Assembly: GCA_018398805.1 (NCBI GenBank)
Contig: JAGFBZ010000708.1
Location: 1,302,001 to 1,366,000 of the forward strand
From: Hirundichthys speculiger
Taxonomy: Eukaryota > Chordata > Actinopteri > Beloniformes > Exocoetidae
DNA length: 64,000 nucleotides
Direction: 5' to 3'
Both the position numbers and the translations under genes were made by a program. Position 1 is the first letter of the stretch. Every line of letters starts with the position of its first letter. Under the pieces are notes generated by a model. That model worked only from the letters and a program-made list of their open reading frames with translations, had not been told where the DNA came from and did not search any database. Positions 47,001 through 58,572 of the stretch are shown here, in pieces.

Positions 47001-47508
47001 AAGGGCCGTGTTTACTCTCGCGGCAATGTGTCGCCGTCAGCTTGTCGCAGAGATGCCGCCGTCACTTTTGATTTATACTAACGCGGTCTCCGCTATGTTA
47101 CGCCACAACACAAGATGGACAATCACGAACTAGCTAAACTTACTAAACTTATCTCTTGCGTTTTTCCACTTCCTCACCGTCTCGGCCGTATCCAGACCCA
47201 CATTCATCGCTATCTCCCTCCATGAATTACTAGAATATGTGCTGTCTTTGTGGTGTGGAGAACCAGAATCGTACAGATGTGGGTACTTCCTCATTTCTTC
47301 AATGCGCTCTTCCTTTTGCGGATGTAGAAGTGACCAATCAGAGGTCTCCTTTCTCTCTTCTCTACGACACTGTCTGCGTCGACCTACAATTTTGGGGAGG
47401 TGCACCGGAGTGTCTGTGTAGTCTCTGCGTAGGGTGGGGGGGGCATCTCTGCGTCGTCTGCGTAGGTGACGCAGACGACCTGACGTTCAAGTATAAATCA
47501 GGCTTCAG
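47001..47508 (-). mobile_element. PIF/Harbinger-like element, non-autonomous
   Basis: The ends aagggccgtgtttactc and, inverted, aagcctgatttatact resemble each other as terminal repeats. It sits precisely inside the CCTCCGCC repeat. It carries only the MADF fragment; no nuclease domain is present. The 3-bp target duplication expected for Harbinger could not be fixed. Confidence 0.6.
47130..47405 (-). pseudogene. MADF DNA-binding domain fragment
   Basis: The reverse strand encodes 91 codons. About 30 leader residues are followed by IEEMRKYPHLYDSGSP, then YSSNSWREIAMNVGL, then TVRKWKNARDKF, which together are the three helices of a MADF (Adf-1-like) domain, including the aromatic/tryptophan positions. 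A stop follows at once (KFSKFS*), whereas full MADF proteins continue. In PIF/Harbinger elements the MADF/Myb-like protein works with the nuclease to bind element ends. Here the second gene is missing. The domain itself is intact, unlike the frameshifted copy at 42.9 kb. Confidence 0.7.
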
Positions 47509-47526
47509 AGTGCTTTTCTAGTTATA

Positions 47527-48093
47527 TTATACAATTTTGGTGAGTTTTGAAGACAACTGCTGACAAGAAAAGCACACTGAAAACAGATGTTGAAGGACTG
47601 TAGCTTCGACCTCCACGAGCTGATATTGTGCTATTTGCAAAAAAAAAAAGGTACCTCTGTCAGTCCTAAGGTTTTACCCATGAGGTCGTAAAAAATATCC
47701 CGACCCTTAGCAGGTCTCAAAATTAGCTAAATATAAATTAATTACATGATTCATGATCAAATAGGGGTCACATAACTTGTCTCTCGATGGAGCATTGCTC
47801 TTAAAGTCTTGATGTTTGTAGAAATGCAAATTGTGAATCTCCGTCCTGCTGCCATATATATAGTTTTTTATTCCAAACAAACCATACTTATTCTTGTTAT
47901 TGTGCCAGAATGGAATTAAACATTCAACATGCTTGGTGAGGTCTGGAGGGTCTGAGATGTAGCTCTTGGTTTTTTTTGTTTTTTTTATAGTCCTCTGAAC
48001 ATGGTTTGACCTCGGGGTAATTTTGCTGTCATGTTGATTCCTGGGATGAAAGGCAACCATCTGGAACATTTTTCAGTACTGAATTATCTTTCG
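47527..48093. other. Unrecognised; contains an antisense open frame
   Basis: The reverse strand has a 120-codon frame at 47707-48069 with lysine/asparagine-rich sequence (RTIKKTKKTKSY, then WHNNKNKYGLFGIKNYIYG). No domain recognised. It could be a relic of an element protein or chance. Confidence 0.25.
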
Positions 48094-49336
48094 TCGGGCG
48101 CAAATGGACCAGAGTTCGTTTGCTTGGAAAGTGCAGTTCGCTTGGGTAGGACTTTCTGGCACTGCATTAAATTGGGTTATGTCTAAAAGACATCTAAAAG
48201 ACAGGGACTACTTTGTGTCTATAGGTAACTATAAATCTGAGCAAACTAAAATAACTTGTGGAGTTCCCCAAGGCTCCATCTTGGGGCCACTGCTGTTCAA
48301 CATCTACATGCTCCCACTCGCTCATATTATGAAAAACACCAAAATATGTTACCACAACTTTGCTGATGACACACAAATCTACATAACCATCTCACCAGGA
48401 GACTACAGTCCAATCCAAACACTGACCAGATGCATTGATCAAATTAGAGACTGGATGTGTCACAACTTCCTTCAGATAAATGAAGGCAAAGCTGAAATAA
48501 TAGTTTTTTGGAGCCAAGGAAGAAAGATTAAAAGTCAGGACTCTTAGTTAGAAACCAAAAACAAAGTTAGAAATCTGGGTGTTGTTATGGACTCAGACCT
48601 GAACTTCAGTATCACATTAAGACAGTTGTGAAGTCAGCTTATTATCACTTAAAGAACATATCCAGGATTAAAGGACTGATGTCTCTGCAGGATTTAGAAA
48701 AACTTGTCCATGCATTTATCTTCAGTAGACTAGACTACTGTAACGCTGTCCTGACAGGTCTCCCTAAAAAGACCATCAGACAGCTGCAGTTAGTCCAGAA
48801 CGCTGCTGCTCCAGTCCTCACTAACACCAGGAAAGTGGATCATATAACTCCTGTCCTCAGATCTTTACACTGGCTTCCTGTTTGTCAAAGAATTGACTTC
48901 AAAATCGCGTGTTAGTTTACAAAGCACTGAATGGTTTAGGGCCAAAATACATTCAGGATCTTCTGGTTGGTTCTGAACCCACCAGATCCCTCAGGTCATC
49001 AGGGTCAAGTCTACTTTCTGTTCCCAGAGTCAGAACTAAACACGGAGAGGCAGCGTTCAGTTTTTATGCTCCTCACATGTGGAACAAACTCCCAAAAAAC
49101 GTTTCTATTTGCCATATTTTATCAAACAATTAACTTTTATTTCTTGCATTTTATCTTCATTTTTTTTTTTTATCAAAAACAACTGTTGATTAACTTTTTG
49201 CATTTTATTATTTTATCTTCTTTTTATTTCTTCCTGTTTTAATGTACTTTTTAATGCTCTGTAATGCTTCAAATGTTTTATGTAAAGCACCTTGAATTGT
49301 ACATGAAATGTGCTCTACAAATAAACTTGCCTTACT
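48094..49336 (+). pseudogene. L2-clade LINE, 5'-truncated, with broken reverse transcriptase
   Basis: The + strand encodes the second half of a reverse transcriptase. It begins near WVGLSGTALNWV, then GVPQGSILGPLLFNIYM, then the catalytic FADDTQIY (FADD at 48359-48370), then RDWMCHNFLQINEGKAEIIVF. An in-frame stop (48545-48547) is followed by KNKVRNLGVVMDSDLNFS. A frameshift then leads to SAYYHLKNISRIKGL, FIFSRLDYCNAVLTGL and LRSLHWLPVCQRIDFKI, and a further one to LVYKALNGLGPKYI and RTKHGEAAFSFYAPHMWNKLP. This order is typical of the L2 clade. It ends in the 3' tail 'gtaaagcaccttgaattg...aaataaacttgcc'. The endonuclease part is absent. Confidence 0.85.
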
Positions 49337-49663
49337 TCGAATGTGTAATCTGACACTGATGTGGACCAAAGAAGGGAACTGTGGACCGCCTAAAAACGGA
49401 GATCTTGGTCCGCTTCAACTGAACCAAAAGCAGGAGACGGACTACAACTCAGGGCATTGTGGGTAAACACAGTCTGAACACAAACGCACATGTGGTGCAG
49501 CACAATAGTCATAATCACATAAATGATCTTGGCCATTTTGGCTTCTTCTTACATAATTCTTGATGCAGTGCCACCACAGGTGAGGAGGGGAACACATTGT
49601 TCAAAAGGTTTGTTTTGCTTGCCAAAGTGCTCAAACTCAAACCACCTGAATGTTTCAACCCCA
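49337..49663. other. No recognisable feature
   Basis: No gene or bounded repeat seen. Confidence 0.3.
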
Positions 49664-50238
49664 ATCGAATCAAGGGCCAATTCCAATTCCTCTCTTAGCC
49701 CTCAATCTCAACCCTCACCCTTAACCCTCAGTCTTTGGCCCTCAATCTCGGCCCTCCAAAGTAATTGTAAGGGCTATCTCATGACTTAGAAATGGGTCAC
49801 CCCTTGAGTGCAGTTACGTCTTCAGACTGTGGGGGGCGGCCTTACACTAAAGCTACGTCCAGTCTGTCAAGAAAACGACGACAAAGAAGAAGGCGAAGGA
49901 AGAATAAGAAATATACATATACATAATGAAGACAATAGGATAGTTTCGTAACATTTATATCTTTATTACCTACGAAAATACGTACATTTGTGGGCTTTTT
50001 TCGGCACCATCCTTTTCGAAGACGCCTTGGCGAAAATACGCAATGCCTTCTGGGTAGCCCTTACTTCCAAGGGTGGTGCCGGAGAATCTCAATGTTGAGG
50101 GCGATACAACCCTCAAACTTGTCCCTCAACTTGACTTTCTAAGAATCAGGACAGCACTTGCACTTCACGGGAGCACACATTTTTGAGATTGAGGGTTGAG
50201 ATTGAGGGTTAAGGGAGGTACTGGAATTCATCCCGAGT
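49664..50238. mobile_element. MITE with long imperfect terminal inverted repeats
   Basis: The left arm 'aagggccaattccaattcc' plus repeats of agccctcaatctcaaccctc pairs with the right arm 'gagattgagggttgagattg' plus 'ggtactggaattcatccc'. The arms contain their own short direct repeats (ccctcaatctc). The interior has no coding capacity. Confidence 0.7.
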
Positions 50239-51396
50239 CCCCAGTCGTACAGAGTCTACAGGACTAACAGGTATGAACGCACCCTGAGTGCAGAACGTTG
50301 AACTTCAAAATTTTTGGATACGTTTCTATTAATCCATCCAGATTCATATGCAGCAACAATTGCTTCTGAGGCAATTGCTTATGTCTCTCCCACATGGCAT
50401 TGTGTTAATAAACAACTAAAAGCTTAAAAGTAGCAAACTGCCAACACCTGTTTTTATGAGGGTCTGCACACCTGCTGATGATCTAGCCTTTGATAGCTAA
50501 CGATTATCAGTTCCCGCCTGAAAACTCAGCCTCTGAAGTCTCATGTAAGAAGTAATGAGTTTATAATTTTTTTCTTTTTGCCCTCATTTTTGTTAAACAA
50601 ATAGTGAAAAAAGTTATATTTTGTTGTGTGCAGGTGGTGTTTGCCTAATAAGACCAACTATGATCAGGTGATTTTCATGATTTCACACAAAGAAAAAAAC
50701 CATCAACGCAGGCTTAAAAGAGGAAAGATAAGTTTGGCTATCTGGAGCTTCACCTGCACAGGTCACTTTAGACCTTTGATCACTCTGGAGCTCATCATCG
50801 GCTGAGTCGTTGCCATTTTTGCCCCTGAGTGCCAGAGGACTTTGATAGCCTTCCACTAATAATTGACTTACTTTTAAGGTCAAAAAAAGGAAGAAAGTTG
50901 GAAAAACTCAAAATTTGATAAACAGCCTATGGTATGAATTAATTGATATGTTTAGGGTTTCACTTTTTGGCTTCTGTTAACTATATCCAGATATAGATAA
51001 CTTATTAACTTTATTTTTTCAACCAGTTTATTGTTTTAAACAGTTTCTTTTTGTTAGTTTGTTTGTTTGTTTTGTGATACTGATGATAACATGAATAGAG
51101 AACGCAGTGGGTGGGATTTGAACTTGACTGTTAATGAGCGACTTTTCTGTCTGGTTTGTTAACATTTTTGTCCATGTTCTGTTTTTTCTCTGGGTGTCTA
51201 AACTCCATTTTCTGCTGTTGGTTATGTGTTTTAGTGCTGGCAGGAAACATGTTTCAGGTTAGACAGTATGTGCATTAGCTATGTGTGGACACGCCCCTCA
51301 CATGTATGTACGTGTATGTACAGATGACTGCAGCTAAAACTACAGTCTCCACCACAAACTGATGTGCAACATCGTTCTGCAAACAGTGAAAGACCT
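50239..51396. other. No recognisable feature
   Basis: AT-rich, short frames only. Confidence 0.3.
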
Positions 51397-51828
51397 AGGG
51401 CCGGATTGTACACCCCCCGCTAGCTGGCCACAAAATGCGGGTTTGAGAACCTCCGCGAACCGCTAATGCAATCTTCCGCTTCCCTAAAGCCACTATCTGC
51501 TATGCCGACTCCCTTACTCACATTGTAGGTGTGGCAATGGGCGTGTTTTTTGCCCTTTCCACAAACTCTGTATCTTGCAATTTACAGGTTTAGGATAGCG
51601 AGTAGTGGGTAGCGCAAACTGCTCTTAAAGGCAATGGCTACTGACGCACTGATTGGTTTAACAGGTGGAACGCCCTAACCACTCCCATGCATAATGAAGT
51701 GGTTAGCGCAGGTAAGATCGTGGGTTTAGGGAGGTGGAAGGTTGCGTTCTTTGCGGGTGAACGCCCCTCCCGCTACCCGCTATCCCTTAATAGCGGCTTT
51801 AGGAGGTTTGGCGGAAGATCGGGCCCCT
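51397..51828 (+). mobile_element. GGGCCCGATC-family MITE, copy C
   Basis: Left end 'agggccggattgtacacc', right end 'ggcggaagatcgggcccct'. The interior agrees with copy B over most of its length (for example gcaatggctactgacgcac). Confidence 0.75.
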
Positions 51829-51868
51829 GATCTTTTAGAATGATTTTCAACTGTGCAGACATCATAGC

Positions 51869-52285
51869 TTAAAGATGGGGTAGGTGATCTTTGAAAAAAC
51901 GGTTCCAGCAATCCAACTCAAGTGAGATTTTGAAAATATACACTCCCTCCCTCCTCCCAAAGGCTCCGCCTCCTCCTCTTCAGCTCACCCCTCGAAACCA
52001 CGCCTTCACATGATTCATGACTACATGAACCGCAGGGAGGGAGGGAGGGGTGGGTGGGAGTGCATTTATATTTGATGGACGTATTAGGCAGCCAATGAAA
52101 GTAATGATGATCACTATTTTGATTGGTCAGAGTTTTTCTCTGATTATACCCTCTAGACTGGACCAAAACGTTTCGTTTTTTTTTTGCAAACATTTTATTT
52201 CAGTGGGTGCAATGGGAATGTGAAAAGGTTTTCAGGCAATATTGTAAAAAGTGCTGCAAAAAAAGAACACCTACCCCACCTTTAA
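51869..52285. mobile_element. MITE with TTAA ends (Kolobok- or piggyBac-like)
   Basis: Begins ttaaagatggggtaggtg and ends cacctaccccacctttaa, an inverted match broken by one base. TTAA at both ends fits a TTAA target duplication. It is 417 bp long and non-coding. Kolobok and piggyBac both use TTAA, so the class is open. Confidence 0.75.
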
Positions 52286-52318
52286 GGCGACTCTTCTTGA
52301 AATATATAAGAGCATGTA

Positions 52319-53016
52319 CAGTGATCCCTCGCCAATTCGCACTTTAAGTTCCGCGGTTTTAGTTATTCTCTGATTTTTCAGAAATACATCATATTAAAAA
52401 AAATCAAGAAAAAAATCAAGATACATCACAGGATGTTGTGCACGTTCTCTCACAGCGAAGAAATGCTGTGAGCCAGCCTGGCCCCTTTAAGAAGGTGGCC
52501 TTATGGGTAATGATGTGGCCTTATGGGTAATGTAGAGTGTGTGTCGTGGGATGGCAGAATGAAAACAAGGTTAGATGAAAAGTGTAGTGAGCATCAACAG
52601 CAGCCCAGTGTGTACAGATTTACATTCTCTGTTAACCAACAGGAGCCCAACAATACAACCTGTGTGATGTTACAAGTTCCTGTAGTGCCAGAATAAAGTT
52701 CCCGTTCCATGCAGAGAAAACTGGACTTTTTGTTTTGTTGTTGTTAGCGTGTTAGCCGCTAATTACAAGCCAAAAATAGCACAATAGCAGCAGTTTGTTT
52801 ACTATGGTTCAGAGACCAGAGGCTGTGAAGGAAACAGAAAGACCACAGTTGAGCCTTTGTCTTGTTTCACTGCAGTGCCTCGCTACTTTTTTGCGGTTTT
52901 TAAACATATTTTAAACACATTACTTAGGCTTGGGGGGCTCTGGGTCCAGTTCACGGATTTTAATTTTCGCGGGGGCGCGCCGGTCCCCATTAACCGGGAA
53001 AAATAAGGGATCACTG
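52319..53016. mobile_element. Pogo/Tigger-like element with TA duplication (longest copy)
   Basis: The ends cagtgatccctcgcc and (inverted) cagtgatcccttattt are flanked by TA (52317-52318 and 53017-53018). It is 698 bp long, the longest copy in the window, and the reference for the relic split by the giant palindrome. No transposase. Confidence 0.8.
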
Positions 53017-53018
53017 TA

Positions 53019-53879
53019 GCTTTGCTGTGTGTGATTTTCTGGTAACTCGTCCTGTCCAGTCGTGTTGCATTATATTCCTGTTACAGCACGATCTTGTTCT
53101 ACAGTACGATCTCCTCTTGTTGGCCTCCCTTGTTTTCTTTCTTTAGGTCTATTAGCTGGATGGCATTGCATTTTGCTCCACCCCCTCTGGCTTTGCAGCG
53201 ACAGATCAATGATCTCTGGATTGTGGATGAGCTCCATTGTCCTGTCCGCACACATGACTGGCGAGGTCGCATTAAGGCCGGTCTATGGGCTCCATACCGT
53301 TTCCGTTTATAGTGCAGTTTGGCACGCGTGGGCCTGTAATTGTGGCACATTCCAAACGTGCATTCAGAAGAGGAATAGTCACTTATGGACAGTGAAGAAA
53401 GGAATTCCTGTGGTGGTAAAAGAAGAAGAGAATGAAAGAGAGAAAAAAATGATTTAATGATGAACCCTGACAGCAGAGTACCGAGACAGTTCAGCTACCC
53501 TAATGATGCTATTTCTTCTGCCATTTACATGTCAGAGTTTATAAACTTCAGAAATAATAAGAGACAAGCTAACAAGATGAAAATATAATGAGAAGTCAGA
53601 AGAAGTCAGGAGAAGTCAGGCGTATATGCTGATGTAAAGTCTGAAGTGAAGGAGGCAAATATTATTCCAGTTTATGCGGCAGACAAACGCAACTTCTTCT
53701 CCACCAGTTTGAGCCTGAACAGAGGAAATCAAGAATCACACAAGAACAAAAATGCAAAACCTTATCGCACTGTGCATCTGCAGTATTTAAAGTCTTCTAT
53801 TTTTAGAAACAGTGGCACATAACGGTGGAGTGAAAGTGATCAGCTTTATTACACTGCCAATTATTTGGTTCTTACCAAG
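53019..53879. other. Unrecognised; weak exon-like stretch
   Basis: A 72-codon + frame at 53094-53312 contains an acceptor-like ttttctttctttag at about 53133-53146. Its second half (RQINDLWIVDELHCPVRTHDW) looks less biased than its surroundings, but no family is recognised and frames on both strands overlap. Confidence 0.25.
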
Positions 53880-54262
53880 AAAAAAAAAACTAACATTTAG
53901 AAGTATTAGATATATTTTCTTGTTTTAATAATTACTTTCTTATTTTAAGTCTCAGTATAATCTTATATCAAGTAAAACTTTACTTTTTTGTCTCAAACAG
54001 GCAGGGAATCCTAAAATGAGACAATTAACACTTAAAATAAGATGTATTATGTTTTTCCTCCTCATCAAAATAAATCTTGTTTTAAGATTCAATAACAAAC
54101 TATACCTTTCTTAAATCTAGAAACAAGTGTTAATTTAAAAAATCTTACCGTGAAATTATCTTGCTGCACGGACAGATTTTTTCACTTGTTTTGAGAACCT
54201 TTTTCCTTAGTTGGAGTGTTTTTATCTTGTTTGAAGACCCCGCAGTGTATGATTTCTCTGTT
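53880..54262. repeat. AT-rich dispersed repeat
   Basis: 'aaaactaacatttagaagta' through 'ttttgagaacctttttcctt' has the look of a common fish DNA repeat. No copies elsewhere in this window, and the ends are not defined. Confidence 0.35.
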
Positions 54263-54554
54263 CTTTTTTCAAAAATAAAAGCATCTTCTGTCACCAATGT
54301 CAAAGTACAAATCAGAAAATAAAAGCACGTGTTCTGCTGAGGAACACGTGAGTATCGTTTTCTCTGGGCGGCTTCGTCCCACTGTCTGAACTGATGGCGG
54401 ATCTGAGAGCAGCGGCACGGTTTAGATCTGAAGCAGACTCACTTACACGTGAGTGTATATGAGCACGGACACATTTATTCTTTACACCCCTCCCCCAACA
54501 CCCCCCCTCTACTGTCAACACAATCAATCAATAATGCTTACATCAATTCTCCAA

Positions 54555-55172
54555 TAGTGCTGGGCGATATGGAAAAAATCATATATCACGATATGGACTA
54601 TTTTATATCACGATATGTTTTCAGTTATTCTCTGAAAAGTTTGACAAAAATTTCATTGCTTACTTTTCAACTTTATTTTGAAAGGACATTTAGCTGAACT
54701 GTCACAAACATACATTTTAGTGCAGCAAAAACAGGTAGGTACAGAGGTACAGTAGCTTTCACATTTTTTTTAAAGTGCACAACAGTTTCTGAGAGGAAAA
54801 ACACATTTTTGCACTGAAGTTCAGCTATAAAAAATAAACACAAATTATTTTTCAACTTTCTGAAATCTGTAACCTTGTAGTGCAAAGTTTGCAAACCAAT
54901 ATAAAGTGTCTAAAGTAAACATCAGGGTTGAAGAGAACTCTGTTTAAGGCATTAACCATGAATAAAAGTGCAAACGTAAAAGGCTACTTTGTAGAAGTAG
55001 GTATGTTTCTATCAAATTTATCGTTGCAGGTTATTTAATTACATATTTGATGTAATAATTGATAAAATTAGGTTAGAAACGACAGAAATGATAGAAACGA
55101 TAGAAGAGAAATGGCACGATATACACTTTTATATTGTCCCCACGATATGTATCGTCATATTGCCCAGCACTA
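54555..55172. mobile_element. hAT MITE with 7/8 target duplication
   Basis: Ends tagtgctgggcgatat and atattgcccagcacta are inverted. Flanks ttctccaa (54547-54554) and ttctccac (55173-55180) agree at 7 of 8. It is 618 bp long and non-coding. The ends resemble the TAGGGCTGGGCAA family. Confidence 0.8.
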
Positions 55173-55899
55173 TTCTCCACATACAAGTCTATAGCTTAGT
55201 AGAAGGTGTTCATCCAGTTTTCTTGTTAGTAGTTTCTGCTTCTTACATATTATCCTCTGAGTTTGTTTTCTGTCACAACACAATCCACTACACAACACCC
55301 CTCACACTTCACAACCCAGCACACACCACACCCTCACTGTCCTGTCTCTTTAACTGTCTTGTCTTTAAATGTTTAATTCCTGGTGTTTTTTTTTATAGAC
55401 CCCTCTGACGAAATCAGGATTTAAGATGTTAATAAAGATGTTAGAATTTACTGCCAGAGAGGACTGAAGGACACATTCACCCTTCACACTCCCACAAAAA
55501 AAGTGTGCTACAAGATTAAATTGCATATACATACTAGATGGTTTTGCTAGACAATGGCACTAACCTGAATGTAAATACAGACACAAGGGAAAAAAAAAGA
55601 GAAAAAAAATTGATCTGAAGCAGACAAAGCGTGTGGCAGATGTACACCTTTGTAATGTCTTATCTCAGGCAACACAACACAAATTGTGAGGACTCTGATT
55701 AATGAAGCATCTTCAAAATTATCATAAAGATTCAGAGAATCTATCATCTCTGGGTCCTCGGGCAGCACTGCGTTAACATCAGGCATGACTACGAGATCGA
55801 AATCCCTGCGTAGGCTCACTGAGGCCAGCAGTCATCATTTCAGAACATAGTTAGCTGTTCCATCTATAAGTGCAGGTTTTATCGTCCAAAAAAAAAAAA
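55173..55899. other. Unrecognised; contains a small antisense frame
   Basis: The reverse strand at 55819-55547 encodes SLRRDFDLVVMPDVNAVLPE followed by an acidic stretch (DPEMIDSLNLYDNFEDASLI). The composition looks protein-like for about 45 residues, then decays into a phenylalanine-rich tail. No family recognised. It may be an exon or an element relic. Confidence 0.25.
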
Positions 55900-56215
55900 G
55901 CCTCATGTGATCCAAAAACACTTCATCTTTTCTGAATCAAAGCTCATTTAAAACGGACTGAGGCAAAGTGGAAAACTGTCCTGTGGTCAGATGAATCGAA
56001 GTTTTAACTTCTTTTTGGAGACCACTTGTGCCACGTTGTCCACTTTAAAGACGAGGCAGGCGATCAGGGTTATTACTAATGCTCAGTTCAGGAGTCTGCA
56101 GCATCTCTGACAGTATGGGGGTGCGTTAGTGCCTATGGACAGCTTTCACATCAGTGCTGAAAGTACAGGTTTCAAAGCAGCATATGCCCCCATCCAGACA
56201 ACATCATCTTCAGGC
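55900..56215 (+). pseudogene. Tc1/mariner transposase remnant
   Basis: 'ggaaaactgtcctgtggtca' followed by 'gatgaatcgaagtttt', then 'gctcagttcaggagtctgca', 'gtatgggggtgcgttagtgc' and 'caaagcagcatatgccccc' is the DNA order of the middle of a Tc1-like transposase gene. It covers the first catalytic aspartate region (WSDESK-like) up to the QQH motif. Indels break the frame and both ends are missing. Confidence 0.65.
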
Positions 56216-56217
56216 CT

Positions 56218-56455
56218 CATGGGCCCAATCTTTCGCCAAACCTCCTAAAGCCGCTATTAAGGGATAGCAGGTAGCAGGAGAGCCGTTCCCCCGCAAAGAA
56301 CGCAATCTTCCACCTCCCTAAATCCGCTATCTTACCTGCGCTAACCGCTATATTATGCATGGGAGTGGTTAGGGTGTTCCACCTGTTTAACCAATCAGTG
56401 CGTCAGTAGTCATTGCCTTTAAGAGCAGGTTACGCTACCCGCTAACCGCTATGGA
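56218..56455 (-). mobile_element. GGGCCCGATC-family MITE, copy D, first half
   Basis: 'gggcccaatctttcgcc' then 'ctaaagccgctattaaggg' through 'ttacgctacccgctaaccgc' is copy B in reverse. The rest of the same copy resumes at 58286, so later insertions split it. Confidence 0.7.
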
Positions 56456-56562
56456 GCGTCTTTTCATCCAGATCAGAGCAGCTCTCATGTGCAGCTCGTC
56501 TGGGACTCTGCTGTAGAGCTTCCTCCTCTTCCTTCCTCCTCCTCCTCTGCACTGATATATAC

Positions 56563-57705
56563 TAGGGCTGGGCAAGTTGATGCATTATTATCGCGTTAAC
56601 TCATTAAATTATTTACGCCGACAATTATTTTATTGCGCGTAAACGCATGTTGCTCACATGCTTTTATTTTGAAAAGTCTGTTTCTGGCTGCTGCAAAACC
56701 GGAAGACAATTGGCAGGAAAACATGCGGCAAATCTAAAACAGACATGGAGAACGGTAAAAATCTGTGAACTTTACAGTTCAGGTAGCAACTCAGGTAGCA
56801 ATATTAACAATTCTGTCTGAAAAAAGAAGAAATTCTAGACTGCAACAAAACTTTGGCGTCATTCCTCCATGTTCCATCAGATCTGCTCCATGTGTTCACT
56901 GTCCTGCTGTTCTCTAGCTGGTTACTGCAGTGCAGCTCCATCTAGTGGCACAGATGTGTAATGACAACAGAAAGTCCAGTCCTCCATTATAAAACAAATT
57001 CAATTCTGTGGCCCGTTTTTTAATTTTGTATTTTCGATCCAAGTCTAAAATTGAAATATCAAAAAAACAGCCATTTTTTCGTTTTTTTTTTGTGTTAAAT
57101 TAAAAAACGAAAAACGTAATAAAATGTCACTTTTTAATTTTTTTTTTAAATTTTTGATTGACAAATGGAAAGAATGAATGATACACAGATTGGTAAAGTT
57201 ACTGAACTTTAACATGGACATTTTCATGTTAAAGTTCTCCCAGACGGAGGATTCAACAGAAACAAGGTTATTTGTAACAACTGACAAGTTGAACTCCCCG
57301 TTAAAAGTTTCTGCTGTTACCTCAGAAATTACCTGTTTTAATGTTCTGATTGTGCTGAACTACAATCATTTTGTTGGATTTCGTTTGCAGACTTTTTTTT
57401 TTTAATAAAAACAAGATGACATTAATGCCCTGGAAGTGGCAATAAGCTTTATTTTATTTGACATTTTTTAAGATGACATTTACACTAAATATGTGTTACT
57501 GACAAGTGCTGATGTTAAAAGTGTTTGAACAACAAATGTTATATAACTTGAGTTCATATGGCAGCAGAACATTTAAATAAAAGTGGATTTTACACAACTT
57601 TTGAATTCATTATTTGATTTTGCGTATACAGTGCGATTAATCATGATTAATCACATTATTTCCCTGATTAATCACGATTAAAATTTTAATCGTTCCCCAG
57701 CCCTA
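56563..57705 (-). mobile_element. hAT MITE, TAGGGCTGGGCAA family, copy 2, perfect target duplication
   Basis: Ends tagggctgggcaa and ccccagcccta. Exact 8-bp direct repeats atatatac lie at 56555-56562 and 57706-57713. It is 1,143 bp long and non-coding. The duplication assigns the whole family to hAT. Confidence 0.85.
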
Positions 57706-57713
57706 ATATATAC

Positions 57714-57968
57714 ATATAAATATTTTTACACAGACGATTCCTATCGGCTACCTGAAAGTCCCAGATAGTTGGTGTCCTCCCAGTAAACACGCTCAGGCAG
57801 AGCGGCAGGAACGTATTCTCAGCAGGAGGTCTGGGACAGTTGTGCCTCTTGGGGCAGCTGATGTGCTTTTTTTAAAATACTGCAGAACGAATCATTGGAT
57901 GAGCAGTTCTGCCTCTCAGGGGTGAAAGAGTTTTGTGACACCATTGAGCCAGAGGAACAGGTATGACG
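57714..57968. other. No recognisable feature
   Basis: Sequence between two nested insertions; nothing recognised. Confidence 0.3.
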
Positions 57969-58240
57969 ACATCTACAGTCATGGAAAAAATTATTAGACC
58001 ACCATTTTTCTTCACTTTCTTGTTCATTTTAATACCTGGTACCACTTAACGTCATCATGTGACTAAAACAGACAGAAAAGAAAACACTGAATGCATAAAA
58101 GCAGTGTTTTTGGCAGTACAACGCCATAGCTATTGATGTAAAATCTTAAGTGATTTAAGTTATAAATAAATAAATAAAATAAATTAATTAAATAAATAAA
58201 ACTCCTATGAGCAATCTTTGTGGTTTGTGCACAATTATGA
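57969..58240 (+). mobile_element. Tc1/mariner-like terminal fragment
   Basis: Begins 'acagtcatggaaaaaattat' and matches, in reverse, the fragment at 9976-10306. It has an AT-rich (aataaat) expansion near 58160-58195. No transposase. Confidence 0.65.
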
Positions 58241-58285
58241 CATTTGGGCGGACTCTTTTACGCGCCAACATGCAGGTTGCGCTTT

Positions 58286-58537
58286 CCGCAAACTCGGTAC
58301 TCACTACCCGCTACCTGCTACCCTAAACCCGCGATCGCAAGATACCGAGTTTGCGGAAAGGGCAAAAGACACGCCCATCGCCACACCTAAAATGTCAGTA
58401 AGGGAGTCGGCATAGCGGATAGCTGCTTTAGCGGAAGCGGAAGATTGCATTAGCTGTTAGCGGAGGTTCCTAAAACCGCAATTTGCAGGTTGCAGGTAGC
58501 AGGTAGCGGCTAGTGGGAGGTGTACGATCGGGACCTA
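58286..58537 (-). mobile_element. GGGCCCGATC-family MITE, copy D, second half
   Basis: Continues the copy begun at 56218 in the same orientation and order, ending 'gggaggtgtacgatcggg'. About 1.8 kb of later elements separates the halves. Confidence 0.7.
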
Positions 58538-58572
58538 TATCTTCCAGCATGGGAGTGCTGAACCACATACAA

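Larger units (their letters stand above)
46571..47526 (+). repeat. CCTCCGCCAAGG-family repeat, copy 4, split by Harbinger
   Basis: Left end 'tcctccaccaaggagg'. The repeat runs to 'cttggcggaggtctgccctct' at about 47000 and resumes with 'gagtgcttttctagtt' at 47508. The missing join is filled by the element at 47001-47508. Confidence 0.75.

Noticed and set aside
53062..53457. 131-codon + frame as a host gene
   Set aside because: Overlapping frames on both strands, no recognisable domain, and a charged low-complexity tail.
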